A model generated the notes under the pieces. The model was not told the DNA's origin and searched no databases. It saw only the letters and a program-made list of their open reading frames with translations. The position numbers and the translations under genes are program-made. Source: Brevundimonas sp. (GTDB lineage Bacteria; Pseudomonadota; Alphaproteobacteria; Caulobacterales; Caulobacteraceae). From it: 64,000 nt of DNA. Shown piece by piece: positions 17,377 to 26,335 of the stretch. Positions within the stretch are counted from its first letter, which is position 1; each line of letters opens with the position of its first letter. The stretch is taken from the NCBI RefSeq assembly GCF_019636155.1, contig NZ_JAHBYB010000003.1, positions 268,564 to 332,563 of the forward strand, in the 5' to 3' direction.

Positions 17377-18537
17377 TCAGTCGATGTTCAGGGCGCTGGT
17401 GACCGAGATGTCATAGACCACGCGGCTGATGCTCTGGACGAATTCGAAGAATTTCCGCATCTCGGCCGCACCGGCGTGCGGGGCGTAGATGACGTCGTCC
17501 GGCTGGATCATGAAATTGTTGGCGATGAAGAAGCCCGAGGCCTCGGTCAGGTCCAGCTGATAGACGACCGGGACGCCGCGCACCGTGGGGGCCTGGGTCA
17601 GGCCCAGGGCCTGGGCCGTCTCGGGCCGCTCGAAGCGGAAGATCAGGACCCGGCGGGCGTTGGCCAGACCGGAGTTCAGCCCCCCGACCGAACCCAGGGC
17701 GCCGGTCAGGCTGAGCTGGCCGGCCGGCATGTCCAGCTGGCGCACCGCGCCCAGGGCGCCGAAGGTGGCGTAGCGGCGCGGCTTGTAGGCCAGGTTGATG
17801 ATGTCGTCGCGCCGCAGCCGGACGTTCTCGGTCATGTCGGTGGCGACGGCGCCCAGGGGGGCCGAATAGGTGCGGCCTTCGCGGCGGATGTTGACGACGA
17901 TGTCGTCGGCCGGGCGGGTCGGGCCGCCGACGGTGGCCAGGACATCCAGGATGCGGTCGGCGTTGGCGCTGAGCGGGGCGCGGCCGGGCTGGCGCACATC
18001 GCCCAGGATGGTGACGGTGTTGGAGTTGTTCTGGGCCACCGAGACGGTGACCTGGGGATTGCCGACCCGGCCCTGGAAGGCGCGGCGGATGGCGTCGGCG
18101 GCCTGGGGCGCGGTCAGGCCGTCGACCCGCACGCGTCCGGCGAAGGGCACGCCCACCTGGCCGTCGCGGTCGACGACCATCAGCGGCAGGGTCTGGGAGC
18201 CGGACTGGACGCTGGGTCCGCCGGTGGACGAGCCCACGCCGCGGCCGAACAGGGCGCCGGAGGGTTCGAACACCGCCACGGCCAAGGCGTCGCCGATGCC
18301 GATCACGTCCAGGGGCGCGTCGCTGGAGGCCTCGGCCAGACTGCCCAGAAACTGGGGCGGGACGGCTTTGATTCGCTCGGTCAGGGCGAAGTCCAGAGGC
18401 ACCAGGGCGTAGCCGCCCATGGCGTCGGGAGCCGAGGCGCCGCGGTCGATCGCCCGACTGGACGGCCCGTCGCGCGGCAGGGTCGAGCAGCCGCCCAGGG
18501 CGGCCAGGAGCATCAGGGTCAGGATGGAACGCGACAT
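17377..18537 (-). CDS. Wza-like polysaccharide export lipoprotein
   Basis: The 386-residue product has a lipoprotein signal (LGGCS, Cys about residue 17), a poly_export domain (VIGIGDALAVAVFEPSGALFG ... VDRDGQVGVPFAGRVRVDGLT) and SLBB repeats (VTILGDVRQPGR, FGALGAVRQLDMPAGQLSLTGAL). The C-terminal segment (FFEFVQSISRVVYDIS) would form the outer-membrane helix seen in Wza. This family forms the octameric channel that carries capsule or holdfast-type polysaccharide across the outer membrane. The nearby glycosyltransferases and KdsD/KpsF fit a surface-glycan locus. Whether it serves capsule or holdfast (as HfsD does in Caulobacter) cannot be decided here. Confidence 0.88.
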   Translation of the reverse strand: MSRSILTLMLLAALGGCSTLPRDGPSSRAIDRGASAPDAMGGYALVPLDFALTERIKAVPPQFLGSLAEASSDAPLDVIGIGDALAVAVFEPSGALFGRGVGSSTGGPSVQSGSQTLPLMVVDRDGQVGVPFAGRVRVDGLTAPQAADAIRRAFQGRVGNPQVTVSVAQNNSNTVTILGDVRQPGRAPLSANADRILDVLATVGGPTRPADDIVVNIRREGRTYSAPLGAVATDMTENVRLRRDDIINLAYKPRRYATFGALGAVRQLDMPAGQLSLTGALGSVGGLNSGLANARRVLIFRFERPETAQALGLTQAPTVRGVPVVYQLDLTEASGFFIANNFMIQPDDVIYAPHAGAAEMRKFFEFVQSISRVVYDISVTSALNID

Positions 18538-18615
18538 GGCGCCTCTGAAGGTCGAACGCCGCCTTGCTTAATAGGCTTTAGGGCAAGGGGCCAGTGGGGA
18601 TGCGCCGCCGGGCGC

Positions 18616-19884
18616 TCAGGCCCCGTCCAGGGCCTGGGCGACGCGCTGGAAATGGGCCTGCCAGCTGGGGGCGGGATAGGGGGCGGTCTCGGCCGGGGCG
18701 GCGGGCGCGCGGGCGGCCTCTTCCAGGGCACGGAGCCAGCCCAGGCCGTCCAGGGGATCGATCAGCCGGGCCTGCGGCGTCAGTTCCCGGTGGGCCGGGA
18801 TGTCCGAGGCGATCAGGCGCACCCCCAGGGCCGAGGCCTCGACCGCCGGCAGATCGAACCCTTCCACCGACGAGGGCGCCAGCACCGCCCGGGCGCCGCG
18901 CATCAGCTCGACCAGGGCGGCGTCGGGCAGGTCGGAGGCCTGATGCACCAGGCCCTGCAGGGCGGGCGACCGCTCCAGCAGGTCCAGCACGGCCTCGTTC
19001 TCCCAGCCGTAGCGGCCGATCAGGGCCAGGCGCGGGGCCGCGGGCCCCATCCCTTCGGCCAGGCGGCGCCAGACGGTCAGCAGGAAGGCCAGGTTCTTGC
19101 GCGCCTCGATGGTGCCGACATGGACGAAATAGGGCGGGGTCTCGCCCGGCGGGCCGTTGCGGTGGAAGACCGGCTCTATGCCCAGATGGGCCACGGTCAC
19201 CGGCGGCGGGGCCAGGCCCTCGGCCGCGGCGAAGGCCGTCAGTTCGTCGGCCGTATATTGCGAGTTCACCAGCACATGGGAGGCGTGGTTCAGGACGATG
19301 CGGACCCGGCGGCGATGTTTGGCGGCGTCGCCGGCGCGGCAGAACTCGGGATGGGTGACCGGGATCAGGTCGTGGATCATCGCCACCCGCCGCGTGCCCT
19401 GGGCGGCCAGGCCGGACAGGATGCCCGGAGTGTTCAGACTGGTGTGGCCGACGTTGAAATAGAGGCCGCCGGACAGGTCGGCGGGCAGGGCGCGCGAGTT
19501 CAGGAACTGGCGCCAGACCCGGCGGGGCCGGCGGACCCGGCCGGCGGTCTCGCCCTCGGGCGGGGGCGGGGGGCTGAGCACCGAATGGGCCGGGGGCGCC
19601 GGCGCGCGCAGGGCGTCGAACAGCCGCTTCTCGTGCGGGGTCAGGGCGCGGGCGGCGTGGGCCCCGGCCCATTTCCCGCGCATCTCGGCCACGCTGTCGG
19701 CGAACCAGGCCGGATCGACCGCCACCAGGGCGTCGCGCCGCGACCGCACCGGCGACAGGGAGACCTCGGGCAGGGACAGAAGCCATTCGGCATAGGCCAG
19801 GCAGACCCGGTCGACGCCGGTCGGGGCCGCCCGCTCGGTGCGGCTGAGCAGGCGACTGGCGTCGAACAGGATCTGGCCGCGCAT
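18616..19884 (-). CDS. GT4-family glycosyltransferase
   Basis: This 422-residue GT-B-fold enzyme has an acceptor-side N-terminal half containing MIHDLIPVTHPEF and a donor-side half with YFVHVGTIEARKNL, LIGRYGWENE and the E-x7-E motif in SSVEGFDLPAVEA. These are hallmarks of GT4 retaining transferases that use nucleotide sugars in the cytosol. Its start overlaps the stop of the next glycosyltransferase gene by one base (TGATG), so the pair act in one operon. A proline-rich insertion (about residues 100-115) is unusual. The sugar specificity is unknown. Confidence 0.85.
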   Translation of the reverse strand: MRGQILFDASRLLSRTERAAPTGVDRVCLAYAEWLLSLPEVSLSPVRSRRDALVAVDPAWFADSVAEMRGKWAGAHAARALTPHEKRLFDALRAPAPPAHSVLSPPPPPEGETAGRVRRPRRVWRQFLNSRALPADLSGGLYFNVGHTSLNTPGILSGLAAQGTRRVAMIHDLIPVTHPEFCRAGDAAKHRRRVRIVLNHASHVLVNSQYTADELTAFAAAEGLAPPPVTVAHLGIEPVFHRNGPPGETPPYFVHVGTIEARKNLAFLLTVWRRLAEGMGPAAPRLALIGRYGWENEAVLDLLERSPALQGLVHQASDLPDAALVELMRGARAVLAPSSVEGFDLPAVEASALGVRLIASDIPAHRELTPQARLIDPLDGLGWLRALEEAARAPAAPAETAPYPAPSWQAHFQRVAQALDGA

Positions 19885-21197
19885 CAGGCCCCGACTTTGG
19901 CGTACAGCTCGCGCAGACGGGCCTGATAGGCTTCGGGCGAGAATTTCGCCGCCTGGACCCGCCCCTTCTCGATCAGGGCGTCGCGCAGGCCGGCGTCGGC
20001 GTCCAGGGCGCGGATGCCGCGGGTGATGGCCGGGACGTCGTAGGGATCGACGCTGTAGGCCGCGTCGCCGGCCACCTCGGGCAGGGAGCCGCCGGTCGAG
20101 GTCAGGACGGCGGTGCCCAGGGCCATGGATTCCAGCACCGGCAGGCCGAAGCCTTCATAAAGGGAGGGGAAAAGGGTCGCCTTGGCCCCGCGGATCAGGC
20201 TGACCAGCATGGCGAAGGGCATGTATTCGTAGGTCAGCAGCTTCTCGGACATGCTGCTCTCGGACTTCTTGATCTGGCCCATCAGGGCCGTCTCGCCCTC
20301 TTCCAGCCAGGCCCGCCCGCCGATGATGACCAGGGGGCTGTCGGCGCCCGAGGCCAGATAGGCCTCGACGATCCGGCCCAGGTTCTTCTTGGGCTCGATG
20401 GCGCCGAAATAGAGGAAATAGTCCTTCCAGCCGAGGTCGAAGATGCCCGCCAGCTCGCGGGCCACCTCTTCGTCGGGGCGGTCGGCCAGGGCCGGGGGGA
20501 CGCTGACGGACTGGTAGGTGTTGGTGACCCGGTCCTCGGGCACGCCCAGCAGGCGCACCACGTCCTCGCGCGTCTTTTCCGAGACCACGGCGATGTGGTC
20601 GGCGCGCCGGACGATGCGACGGCACAGCCGCAGGAAGGCGGCCTTGTTGTCCAGGGTGGTGTGCGGCAGGCGCAGAGGGATCAGGTCGTGGATGGTGTAG
20701 ATGTTCGGCACGCCCCGCGCCTCCAGCGGCAGGGGGCAGGTCCAGTGCATCACGTCCGGCGTCGCCTCGGTCGCGCCCTGGGCGCCCCGGGCGTCGAAGG
20801 ACAGGGGGGTGAAGGTGCGGTAGCGGGCGAAGGCGTTGTTGGCCGAGCGGAACAGGTTGCGCGACGACCAGAAATAGTCGGCCCGGGGCATGCCGCCGCC
20901 GGTGCGGGGCCAGATCACCTCGCCGGTCGGGCGCACCGGCCGGGCGCTGCGGCCATAGCGGCTGGCGTAGAGGCCGGCATGGCGCGCCAGGAAGGGCGGC
21001 GCCTTGGCCGAGGCGGCGTCGGTCAGGGCGATCTCGTTCAGCACCGGGTTCTTGCGATAGGGGGCGCCGGGTCCGTAGAGGACCTGGGTCCCCATGCCGA
21101 TGGCCTGGGCGTTGATCAGCAGGTTCCGGCCGTAGGTGGCGATGCCCGAGCCCTTGGCCAGGGCCAGGTTGAAGCCGTCGATACAGATGGAAGTCAT
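19884..21197 (-). CDS. GT4-family glycosyltransferase
   Basis: This 437-residue GT-B enzyme has the glycine-rich N-terminal acceptor loop GSGIATYGRNLL, NIYTIHDLIPLRLPHTT, the donor domain with YFLYFGAIEPKKNL and VIIGGRAWLEEGE, and the E-x7-E motif YEGFGLPVLES. It is clearly paralogous to the downstream gene. In many mannosyl- or rhamnosyl-transferases of O-antigen or capsule loci the same HDLIPL block occurs. It is the first gene of the glycosyltransferase pair. An 81-bp gap separates it from the kdsD stop, so the two may share a transcript. Confidence 0.87.
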   Translation of the reverse strand: MTSICIDGFNLALAKGSGIATYGRNLLINAQAIGMGTQVLYGPGAPYRKNPVLNEIALTDAASAKAPPFLARHAGLYASRYGRSARPVRPTGEVIWPRTGGGMPRADYFWSSRNLFRSANNAFARYRTFTPLSFDARGAQGATEATPDVMHWTCPLPLEARGVPNIYTIHDLIPLRLPHTTLDNKAAFLRLCRRIVRRADHIAVVSEKTREDVVRLLGVPEDRVTNTYQSVSVPPALADRPDEEVARELAGIFDLGWKDYFLYFGAIEPKKNLGRIVEAYLASGADSPLVIIGGRAWLEEGETALMGQIKKSESSMSEKLLTYEYMPFAMLVSLIRGAKATLFPSLYEGFGLPVLESMALGTAVLTSTGGSLPEVAGDAAYSVDPYDVPAITRGIRALDADAGLRDALIEKGRVQAAKFSPEAYQARLRELYAKVGA

Positions 21198-21278
21198 TCG
21201 GAACCGGGATTCACATCGCCCCCCTCGGGCCCCGGCGGTATCCCACCGCCTCGGAAGACGGTCAACCGGCGGTGGCGG

Positions 21279-22274
21279 TCAGGCCACGTATCCCGCCTGA
21301 ATCAGCTCCGAAATATGGACGATGGCCACGGGGCGGCCGTCGTCGACGACGAACAGATTGTTGATCCGGTTGGACGCCAGGCGGTCGACCACGTCGCTCA
21401 TCCGGGCGTCGGGGCCGACGGTGATCGGCCGGGGGCTCATGATGTCGGCGGCGCTCAGGGCCGAGATGTCCTGGGCGAAGGCGCGACGCAGGTCGCCGTC
21501 GGTGACCATCCCCGCCAGGGTTCCGTCGGCGCGGACCACGGCCACGGCCCCCTTTCGCCCCTCGGTGATGGCCGAGACGGTCTCGGCGAAGCTGGCGGAT
21601 TCCGGCACGCTGGCGGGGGCGGGGTGGTTGTCGCCCATCCATTCGCGCACGCTCTGCAGGCTCATGCCCAGGGCGCCGCCGGGGTGGTGCAGGCCGAAAT
21701 CCATGGCCGAGAAACCGCGCCGGTCCATCAGCACCATGGCCAGGGCGTCGCCCAGGGCCAGGGTCATCAGGGTCGAGGTGGTGGGGGCCAGGCCGTTGGG
21801 GCAGGCCTCGGCCACCTTGGGCATCAGCAGGGTGACGTCCGAATGCCGCGCCAGGAAGCTGGAGGCCCGCTGGGTCATGCCGATGACGGGGATGTCGTTG
21901 CGATGGCAGAAGATCAGCGGATCGCGCAGTTCACGGCTCTCGCCCGAGTTGGACAGGGCCAGAAGGGTGGTGTCCGAACGCAGCATGCCCAGGTCGCCGT
22001 GGCTCATTTCCGCCGGGTGGACGAAGAAGGCGTTGGTGCCGGTGGAGGCCAGGGTGGCGGCGATCTTGCCGCCGATGTGGCCCGACTTGCCCATGCCGGT
22101 GACGACCACATAGCCGGGGCGGCTCAGGATCACCTCGCAGGCGCGGGCCAGGCTGACGTCGATCGACCGCTCAAGGGCGTCCAGGGCGGCGATGTTCAGC
22201 CGGACGACCTCGCGGGCGCGGTCGGTCATGGCGGACAGGATTTCGGGGGTCGAAGGCGCGATCTCGGCGTTCAT
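21279..22274 (-). CDS. Arabinose-5-phosphate isomerase (KdsD/KpsF family)
   Basis: This 331-residue enzyme converts ribulose-5-P to arabinose-5-P, the first step to CMP-KDO. It has an N-terminal SIS domain (VVVTGMGKSGHIGGKIAATLASTG, HPAEMSHGDLGML, ALSNSGES) and two C-terminal CBS domains (from about residue 205; VVRADGTLAGMVTDGDLRR, VVDDGRPVAIVHISEL). The SIS-CBS-CBS layout is standard. The ATG at 22274 is used; the open codons upstream are unlike the family. Its place among capsule-type genes suggests the KpsF paralogue, but it could also be the sole KDO enzyme for LPS. Confidence 0.93.
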   Translation of the reverse strand: MNAEIAPSTPEILSAMTDRAREVVRLNIAALDALERSIDVSLARACEVILSRPGYVVVTGMGKSGHIGGKIAATLASTGTNAFFVHPAEMSHGDLGMLRSDTTLLALSNSGESRELRDPLIFCHRNDIPVIGMTQRASSFLARHSDVTLLMPKVAEACPNGLAPTTSTLMTLALGDALAMVLMDRRGFSAMDFGLHHPGGALGMSLQSVREWMGDNHPAPASVPESASFAETVSAITEGRKGAVAVVRADGTLAGMVTDGDLRRAFAQDISALSAADIMSPRPITVGPDARMSDVVDRLASNRINNLFVVDDGRPVAIVHISELIQAGYVA

Positions 22275-22297
22275 GACCGGGAATTGCACCAGGGCGG

Positions 22298-22313
22298 CCG
22301 GTTGCACAACCGG
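22298..22313. promoter_or_regulatory. Inverted repeat in the divergent kdsD/otsB promoter region
   Basis: CCGGTTG-CA-CAACCGG has perfect 7-bp arms. It sits about midway between the divergent start codons at 22274 and 22386 and could be an operator. The TTGCAC core recurs nearby. Confidence 0.35.
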
Positions 22314-22385
22314 GCGAAGGCCGACAACCTTAGCCGGCCTGAGGCGTTGAACGCGCCGGGACCCCAGCGCCACATCGAAGGATCC

Positions 22386-23147
22386 ATGCCGACACAAGCC
22401 GGAAACTCACAGCCGTCGCCCCCCACGCCTCCGGTCCGCGCCGCCGGCGTGGCCCTGTTCCTGGACATCGACGGCGTGCTGGCGCCCATCGCCGCGACGC
22501 CGGAAGGGGTCGGCCCCGACCCGCGCCGCACGGCGGTGCTGGAACGGCTGGCCCGGAAGCTGGACGGGCGGCTGGCGATCCTCAGCGGTCGGACCCTGGC
22601 CGAGATCGACCGGATCGCCGGCACGCCCCTGGCCGCGGCGGCCGGGGTGCATGGGCTGGAGCGGCGCCAGGACGGCCGGACCCTGCGCGTCGCCGCCGAC
22701 CCGGCCCTGGGCGACGCGGTCCAGGCCTTCCGCGACTTCGCCCGCGACCGGCCGGGCGCACGGGTCGAGGACAAGGGGCTGGCCACGGCCCTGCACTATC
22801 GCCTGGCGCCCGATCACGCCCATGCGGCCCTGGACCTGGCCCGCGACCTGGCCGACGCCAGCGGCCTGAGCCTGCAGCGCGGGGACATGGTGGTCGAGCT
22901 GCGGACGCCCGGCGCCGACAAGGGGGCGGCCCTGACGGCCTTCATGCAGAGCCCGCCGTTCGCGGGGGCGGTCCCGGTCATGCTGGGCGACGACCTGACG
23001 GACGAGGACGCCTTCCGCGCCGCCGCGGCCCTGGGCGGCTATGGGGTGCTGGTGGGGCCCGCGCGCGAGACGGCGGCGACCCGGCGCCTGGCGGACCAGG
23101 GCCAGGTGCTGGACTGGCTGGAAGCGGTGGCGGAGGCGGACGGATGA
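22386..23147 (+). CDS. otsB: Trehalose-6-phosphate phosphatase
   Basis: This 253-residue HAD phosphatase has motif I FLDIDGVLAPI (nucleophile Asp), LAILSGRTLAEIDRI, AAGVHGLERR and motif III MLGDDLTDEDAFRAA. It dephosphorylates trehalose-6-phosphate to trehalose, the second step of the OtsAB route, giving osmotic and desiccation protection. The ATG at 22386 is the first in-frame start after the divergent promoter region. Its stop overlaps the following GH15 gene (ATGA), and that gene overlaps otsA, so the three are a tight operon with the phosphatase first. Confidence 0.93.
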   Translation: MPTQAGNSQPSPPTPPVRAAGVALFLDIDGVLAPIAATPEGVGPDPRRTAVLERLARKLDGRLAILSGRTLAEIDRIAGTPLAAAAGVHGLERRQDGRTLRVAADPALGDAVQAFRDFARDRPGARVEDKGLATALHYRLAPDHAHAALDLARDLADASGLSLQRGDMVVELRTPGADKGAALTAFMQSPPFAGAVPVMLGDDLTDEDAFRAAAALGGYGVLVGPARETAATRRLADQGQVLDWLEAVAEADG

Positions 23148-24931
23148 ACCGGCCGAACCTCGATCTCGCCCTGATCGGCAACTGCGCCCTCAGCGCCCTG
23201 ATCGACCGCAACGGACGGTTCGTCTGGGCCTGCGCCCCCAGGGTGGACGGCGATCCCCTGTTTTCCGCCCTGATGGACGGGGACGATCCCGAGCATGGAT
23301 TCTGGGACATCCAGCTGGAGGGGCTGAAGCGGGTCGATCAGGCCTATGTCCGCAACACCCCGGTGCTGCGCACGGTGCTGACGGCCGAGGACGGGGCGGC
23401 GGTCGAGATCCTGGACTTCGCCCCGCGCCACCCCAAGCACGACCGGACCTATCGCCCCCTGGCCTTCGCCCGGGTGGTGCGGCCGATCGCGGGCGTGCCG
23501 CGCATCCGGGTGCGGTTGAGGCCGGCGGCCGACTGGGGCGCGCGCCGGGCCGAGCGGACGGCGGGCTCGAACCACATCCGCTATCTGTGCACGGGGGCGA
23601 CCTTCCGCCTGACCACCGACTGTCCGGTGTCGCATGTGATCAACGAGCGGACCTTCCGGCTGGAACGGGCCCTGGCCTTCTTCCTGGGGCCGGACGAGGG
23701 CTATGACCAGGCGGTCGGGCCGGGAGTGGCCCTGGCCCTGGACCGGACAGTCGCCTACTGGCGCGACTGGGTGCGGACCCTCTATCTGCCGCTGGACTGG
23801 CAGGAGGCGGTGATCCGCGCGGCCATCACCCTGAAGCTGTGCGCCTATGAAGAGACCGGGGCCATCGTCGCGGCCCTGACCACCTCGGTTCCAGAATTCC
23901 CCGAAAGCGGGCGCAATTGGGACTACCGCTATTGCTGGATCCGCGACGCCTATTACGTCGTGCGGGCGCTGAACCGGCTGGGGGCGGTGGACCTGCTGGA
24001 GAACTACCTCGGCTATCTCAGGAACCTGGTCGACGCCTCGGGCGGGGGGCATGTGCAGCCGGTCTATGGGGTCGGGCTGGAGGCCGAGATCGACGAACGG
24101 ATCGTCGAGACCGTGGCCGGCTATCGCGGCATGAAGCCGGTGCGGGTGGGCAACCAGGCGCGCGAACACCTGCAGCATGACGTGTACGGACAGATCGTCC
24201 TGCCCCTGGTCCAGACCCTCTATGACCAGCGGCTGGTGCGGCCCGGATCGGTCGAGGATTTCCATGCGCTGGAAAAGGTCGGCGAGCGCGCCTTCGCCCT
24301 GCACGACCAGCCGGACGCCGGCCTGTGGGAGTTCCGCACCATCGCCCGGGTGCATGTCTATTCCTCGGTCATGTGCTGGGCCGCCTGCGACCGGCTGGCC
24401 AAGGCGGCGGACCATCTGGGCCTGGCCCCCCGAGCCGAGGTCTGGCGCGAACGGGCCCGGATCATCCGTGAACGGATCGAGGCCGAGGCCTTCCTGCCGG
24501 ACGAGGGCCGTTTCGGCGCCAGTTTCGGCGGGCGGGAACTGGACGCCAGCCTGCTGCAGCTGACCGACCTGGGGTTCCTGGACGCCCGGGACCCGCGCCA
24601 GGTGGAAACCTTCAACGCCATCGAACGGGACCTGAAGAAGGGCCCCTATCTGTTCCGCTATGTCGAGCCCGACGACTTCGGCGAGCCGGAGACGGCGTTC
24701 AATTTCTGCACCTTCTGGTTCATCGAGGCCCTGCACCAGAACGGCCGCTCGGACGAGGCGCGGGCCATGTTCGAGGAGATGCTGAACCGCCGCACCCATG
24801 CGGGCCTGCTGAGCGAGGACATCGCGGTGGAGACGGGCGAACTGTGGGGCAATTATCCGCAGACCTATTCCCTGGTGGGCATCATCAACTGCGCCGTGCT
24901 GCTGAGCCGGTCGTGGACGGACGTGCGATGA
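23144..24931 (+). CDS. Glycoside hydrolase family 15 protein (glucoamylase/trehalase-like)
   Basis: This 595-residue protein starts with the N-terminal beta-sandwich typical of bacterial GH15 enzymes (LIGNCALSALIDRNGRFVWAC). The (alpha/alpha)6 catalytic barrel follows, with RNWDYRYCWIRDAYYVVRALN, the region DASGGGHVQPVYGVGLEAEIDE carrying a probable acid Glu, and SEDIAVETGELWGNYPQTYS near the C-terminus. No signal peptide is present, so it acts in the cytosol on maltose-, dextrin- or trehalose-type glucosides. Being overlapped on both sides by otsB and otsA suggests a role in trehalose turnover, and some GH15 proteins are indeed trehalases. Substrate specificity is not proven by sequence. Confidence 0.88.
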   Translation: MNRPNLDLALIGNCALSALIDRNGRFVWACAPRVDGDPLFSALMDGDDPEHGFWDIQLEGLKRVDQAYVRNTPVLRTVLTAEDGAAVEILDFAPRHPKHDRTYRPLAFARVVRPIAGVPRIRVRLRPAADWGARRAERTAGSNHIRYLCTGATFRLTTDCPVSHVINERTFRLERALAFFLGPDEGYDQAVGPGVALALDRTVAYWRDWVRTLYLPLDWQEAVIRAAITLKLCAYEETGAIVAALTTSVPEFPESGRNWDYRYCWIRDAYYVVRALNRLGAVDLLENYLGYLRNLVDASGGGHVQPVYGVGLEAEIDERIVETVAGYRGMKPVRVGNQAREHLQHDVYGQIVLPLVQTLYDQRLVRPGSVEDFHALEKVGERAFALHDQPDAGLWEFRTIARVHVYSSVMCWAACDRLAKAADHLGLAPRAEVWRERARIIRERIEAEAFLPDEGRFGASFGGRELDASLLQLTDLGFLDARDPRQVETFNAIERDLKKGPYLFRYVEPDDFGEPETAFNFCTFWFIEALHQNGRSDEARAMFEEMLNRRTHAGLLSEDIAVETGELWGNYPQTYSLVGIINCAVLLSRSWTDVR

Positions 24932-26325
24932 GCCGGCTGATCGTGGTGTCGAACCGGGTGTCGGCGCCCGTCGATCCGGCCGCCGGTTCGGCCGGCGGCC
25001 TGGCCATGGCCCTGTCGGCGGCGCTGAAGACCTATGACGGCCTGTGGTTCGGCTGGTCCGGCGAGACGGTCGAGACCTTCACCGGCGAACTGAAGCATCA
25101 GGACCGGGCGGGGGTGCAGGTGGCCCTGGTCGACCTGGAGGCCCAGGATGTCGAGGAATATTACAACGGCTACGCCAACAGGACCCTGTGGCCGCTGTTC
25201 CACCATCGGGTCGATCTGTCCGCCTACGAACGGTCATATGGCGAGGGGTATGAGCGGACCAACCGCCGCTTCGCCGAGGTGCTGGCGCCCCTGATCCAGC
25301 CGGACGACGTGATCTGGGTGCACGACTATCACATGATCCCCCTGGCGCGGGACCTGCGGCGGCTGGGGGTGACCAATCGGATCGGCTTCTTCCTGCATAC
25401 GCCGTGGCCGGCGCGCCAGCTGCTGGTGACCCTGCCGCACCATCGGCGGCTGGTGGAATCGATGTTCGCCTATGACCTGGTCGGCTTCCACACGGAGGAA
25501 TGGCTGGACCTGTTCCGCGACTATGTGGTGACCGAGGCCCACGGCGAGCTGGACGGCCGGGGCGGGCTGGAGTGTTTCGGGCGGCGGGTCCAGACCGGCA
25601 TCTTCCCCATCGGCATCGATGTGGACGGCTTCGTGCGGGCGCGGGATTCGGCCGGGGGAGAGCGGACCTACGACCGGATGGCGGCGTCCGCGGCCTTCCG
25701 CTCGATGATCGTCGGGGTCGATCGGCTGGATTATTCCAAGGGGCTGGAGCAGCGGCTGCTGGGCTATGAGCAGTTCCTGCACGACCATGCCGAACAGCGC
25801 GGCAAGGTCTTTCTGCTGCAGGTGACGCCGATCAGCCGCGACGAGGTCGATACCTATCAGGACATCCGCGCCCGGCTGGACGCCCTGGCCGGGCGGATCA
25901 ACGGCGAATACGGCGACATGGACTGGCAGCCGATCCGATACCTGAACCGCACCTATCGGCGGGACCAGCTGGCGGGCCTGTATCGCGCGGCGCGGGTCGG
26001 CCTGGTCACCCCCTTGCGCGACGGCATGAACCTGGTGGCCAAGGAATATGTGGCGGCCCAGGATCCGGAGGATCCGGGCGTGCTGATCCTGTCGCGCTTC
26101 GCCGGGGCGGCCGAACAGATGGGCGAGGCCCTGCTGGTCAATCCGTTCAGCCGCGAGGAGCTGTCGGAGGCCATAGACAAGGCCCTGGCCCTGCCCCTGG
26201 CCGAACGCCGCCGCAAATGGGAGGCCCTGATGCAGGTGGTGCGCGACACCGACGTGGCCGGCTGGCGCGACGCCTTCGTCCGGGCGCTGAAGACCGCGCC
26301 GACCTCGGGGACCGGCGCGGCCTGA
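24928..26325 (+). CDS. otsA: Trehalose-6-phosphate synthase
   Basis: The 465-residue GT20 enzyme joins UDP-glucose and glucose-6-phosphate to trehalose-6-phosphate. Motifs are RLIVVSNRVSAP at the N-terminus, GLWFGWSGE, WVHDYHMIPLARDLR, FFLHTPWPA, GVDRLDYSKGLEQRLLGYE and RDGMNLVAKEYVAAQ (donor site). The start ATG overlaps the GH15 stop by 4 bp. Expression is likely stress-linked, as in other alphaproteobacteria, but I found no clear EcfG motif directly upstream of the operon. Confidence 0.95.
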   Translation: MSRLIVVSNRVSAPVDPAAGSAGGLAMALSAALKTYDGLWFGWSGETVETFTGELKHQDRAGVQVALVDLEAQDVEEYYNGYANRTLWPLFHHRVDLSAYERSYGEGYERTNRRFAEVLAPLIQPDDVIWVHDYHMIPLARDLRRLGVTNRIGFFLHTPWPARQLLVTLPHHRRLVESMFAYDLVGFHTEEWLDLFRDYVVTEAHGELDGRGGLECFGRRVQTGIFPIGIDVDGFVRARDSAGGERTYDRMAASAAFRSMIVGVDRLDYSKGLEQRLLGYEQFLHDHAEQRGKVFLLQVTPISRDEVDTYQDIRARLDALAGRINGEYGDMDWQPIRYLNRTYRRDQLAGLYRAARVGLVTPLRDGMNLVAKEYVAAQDPEDPGVLILSRFAGAAEQMGEALLVNPFSREELSEAIDKALALPLAERRRKWEALMQVVRDTDVAGWRDAFVRALKTAPTSGTGAA

Positions 26326-26335
26326 AACGGCCGGA

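Noticed and set aside
15766-19926. 1386-codon plus-strand open frame
   Set aside because: Antisense to def, the thioesterase, the Wza-like exporter and a glycosyltransferase; composition is Gly/Gln/His-rich without domains.
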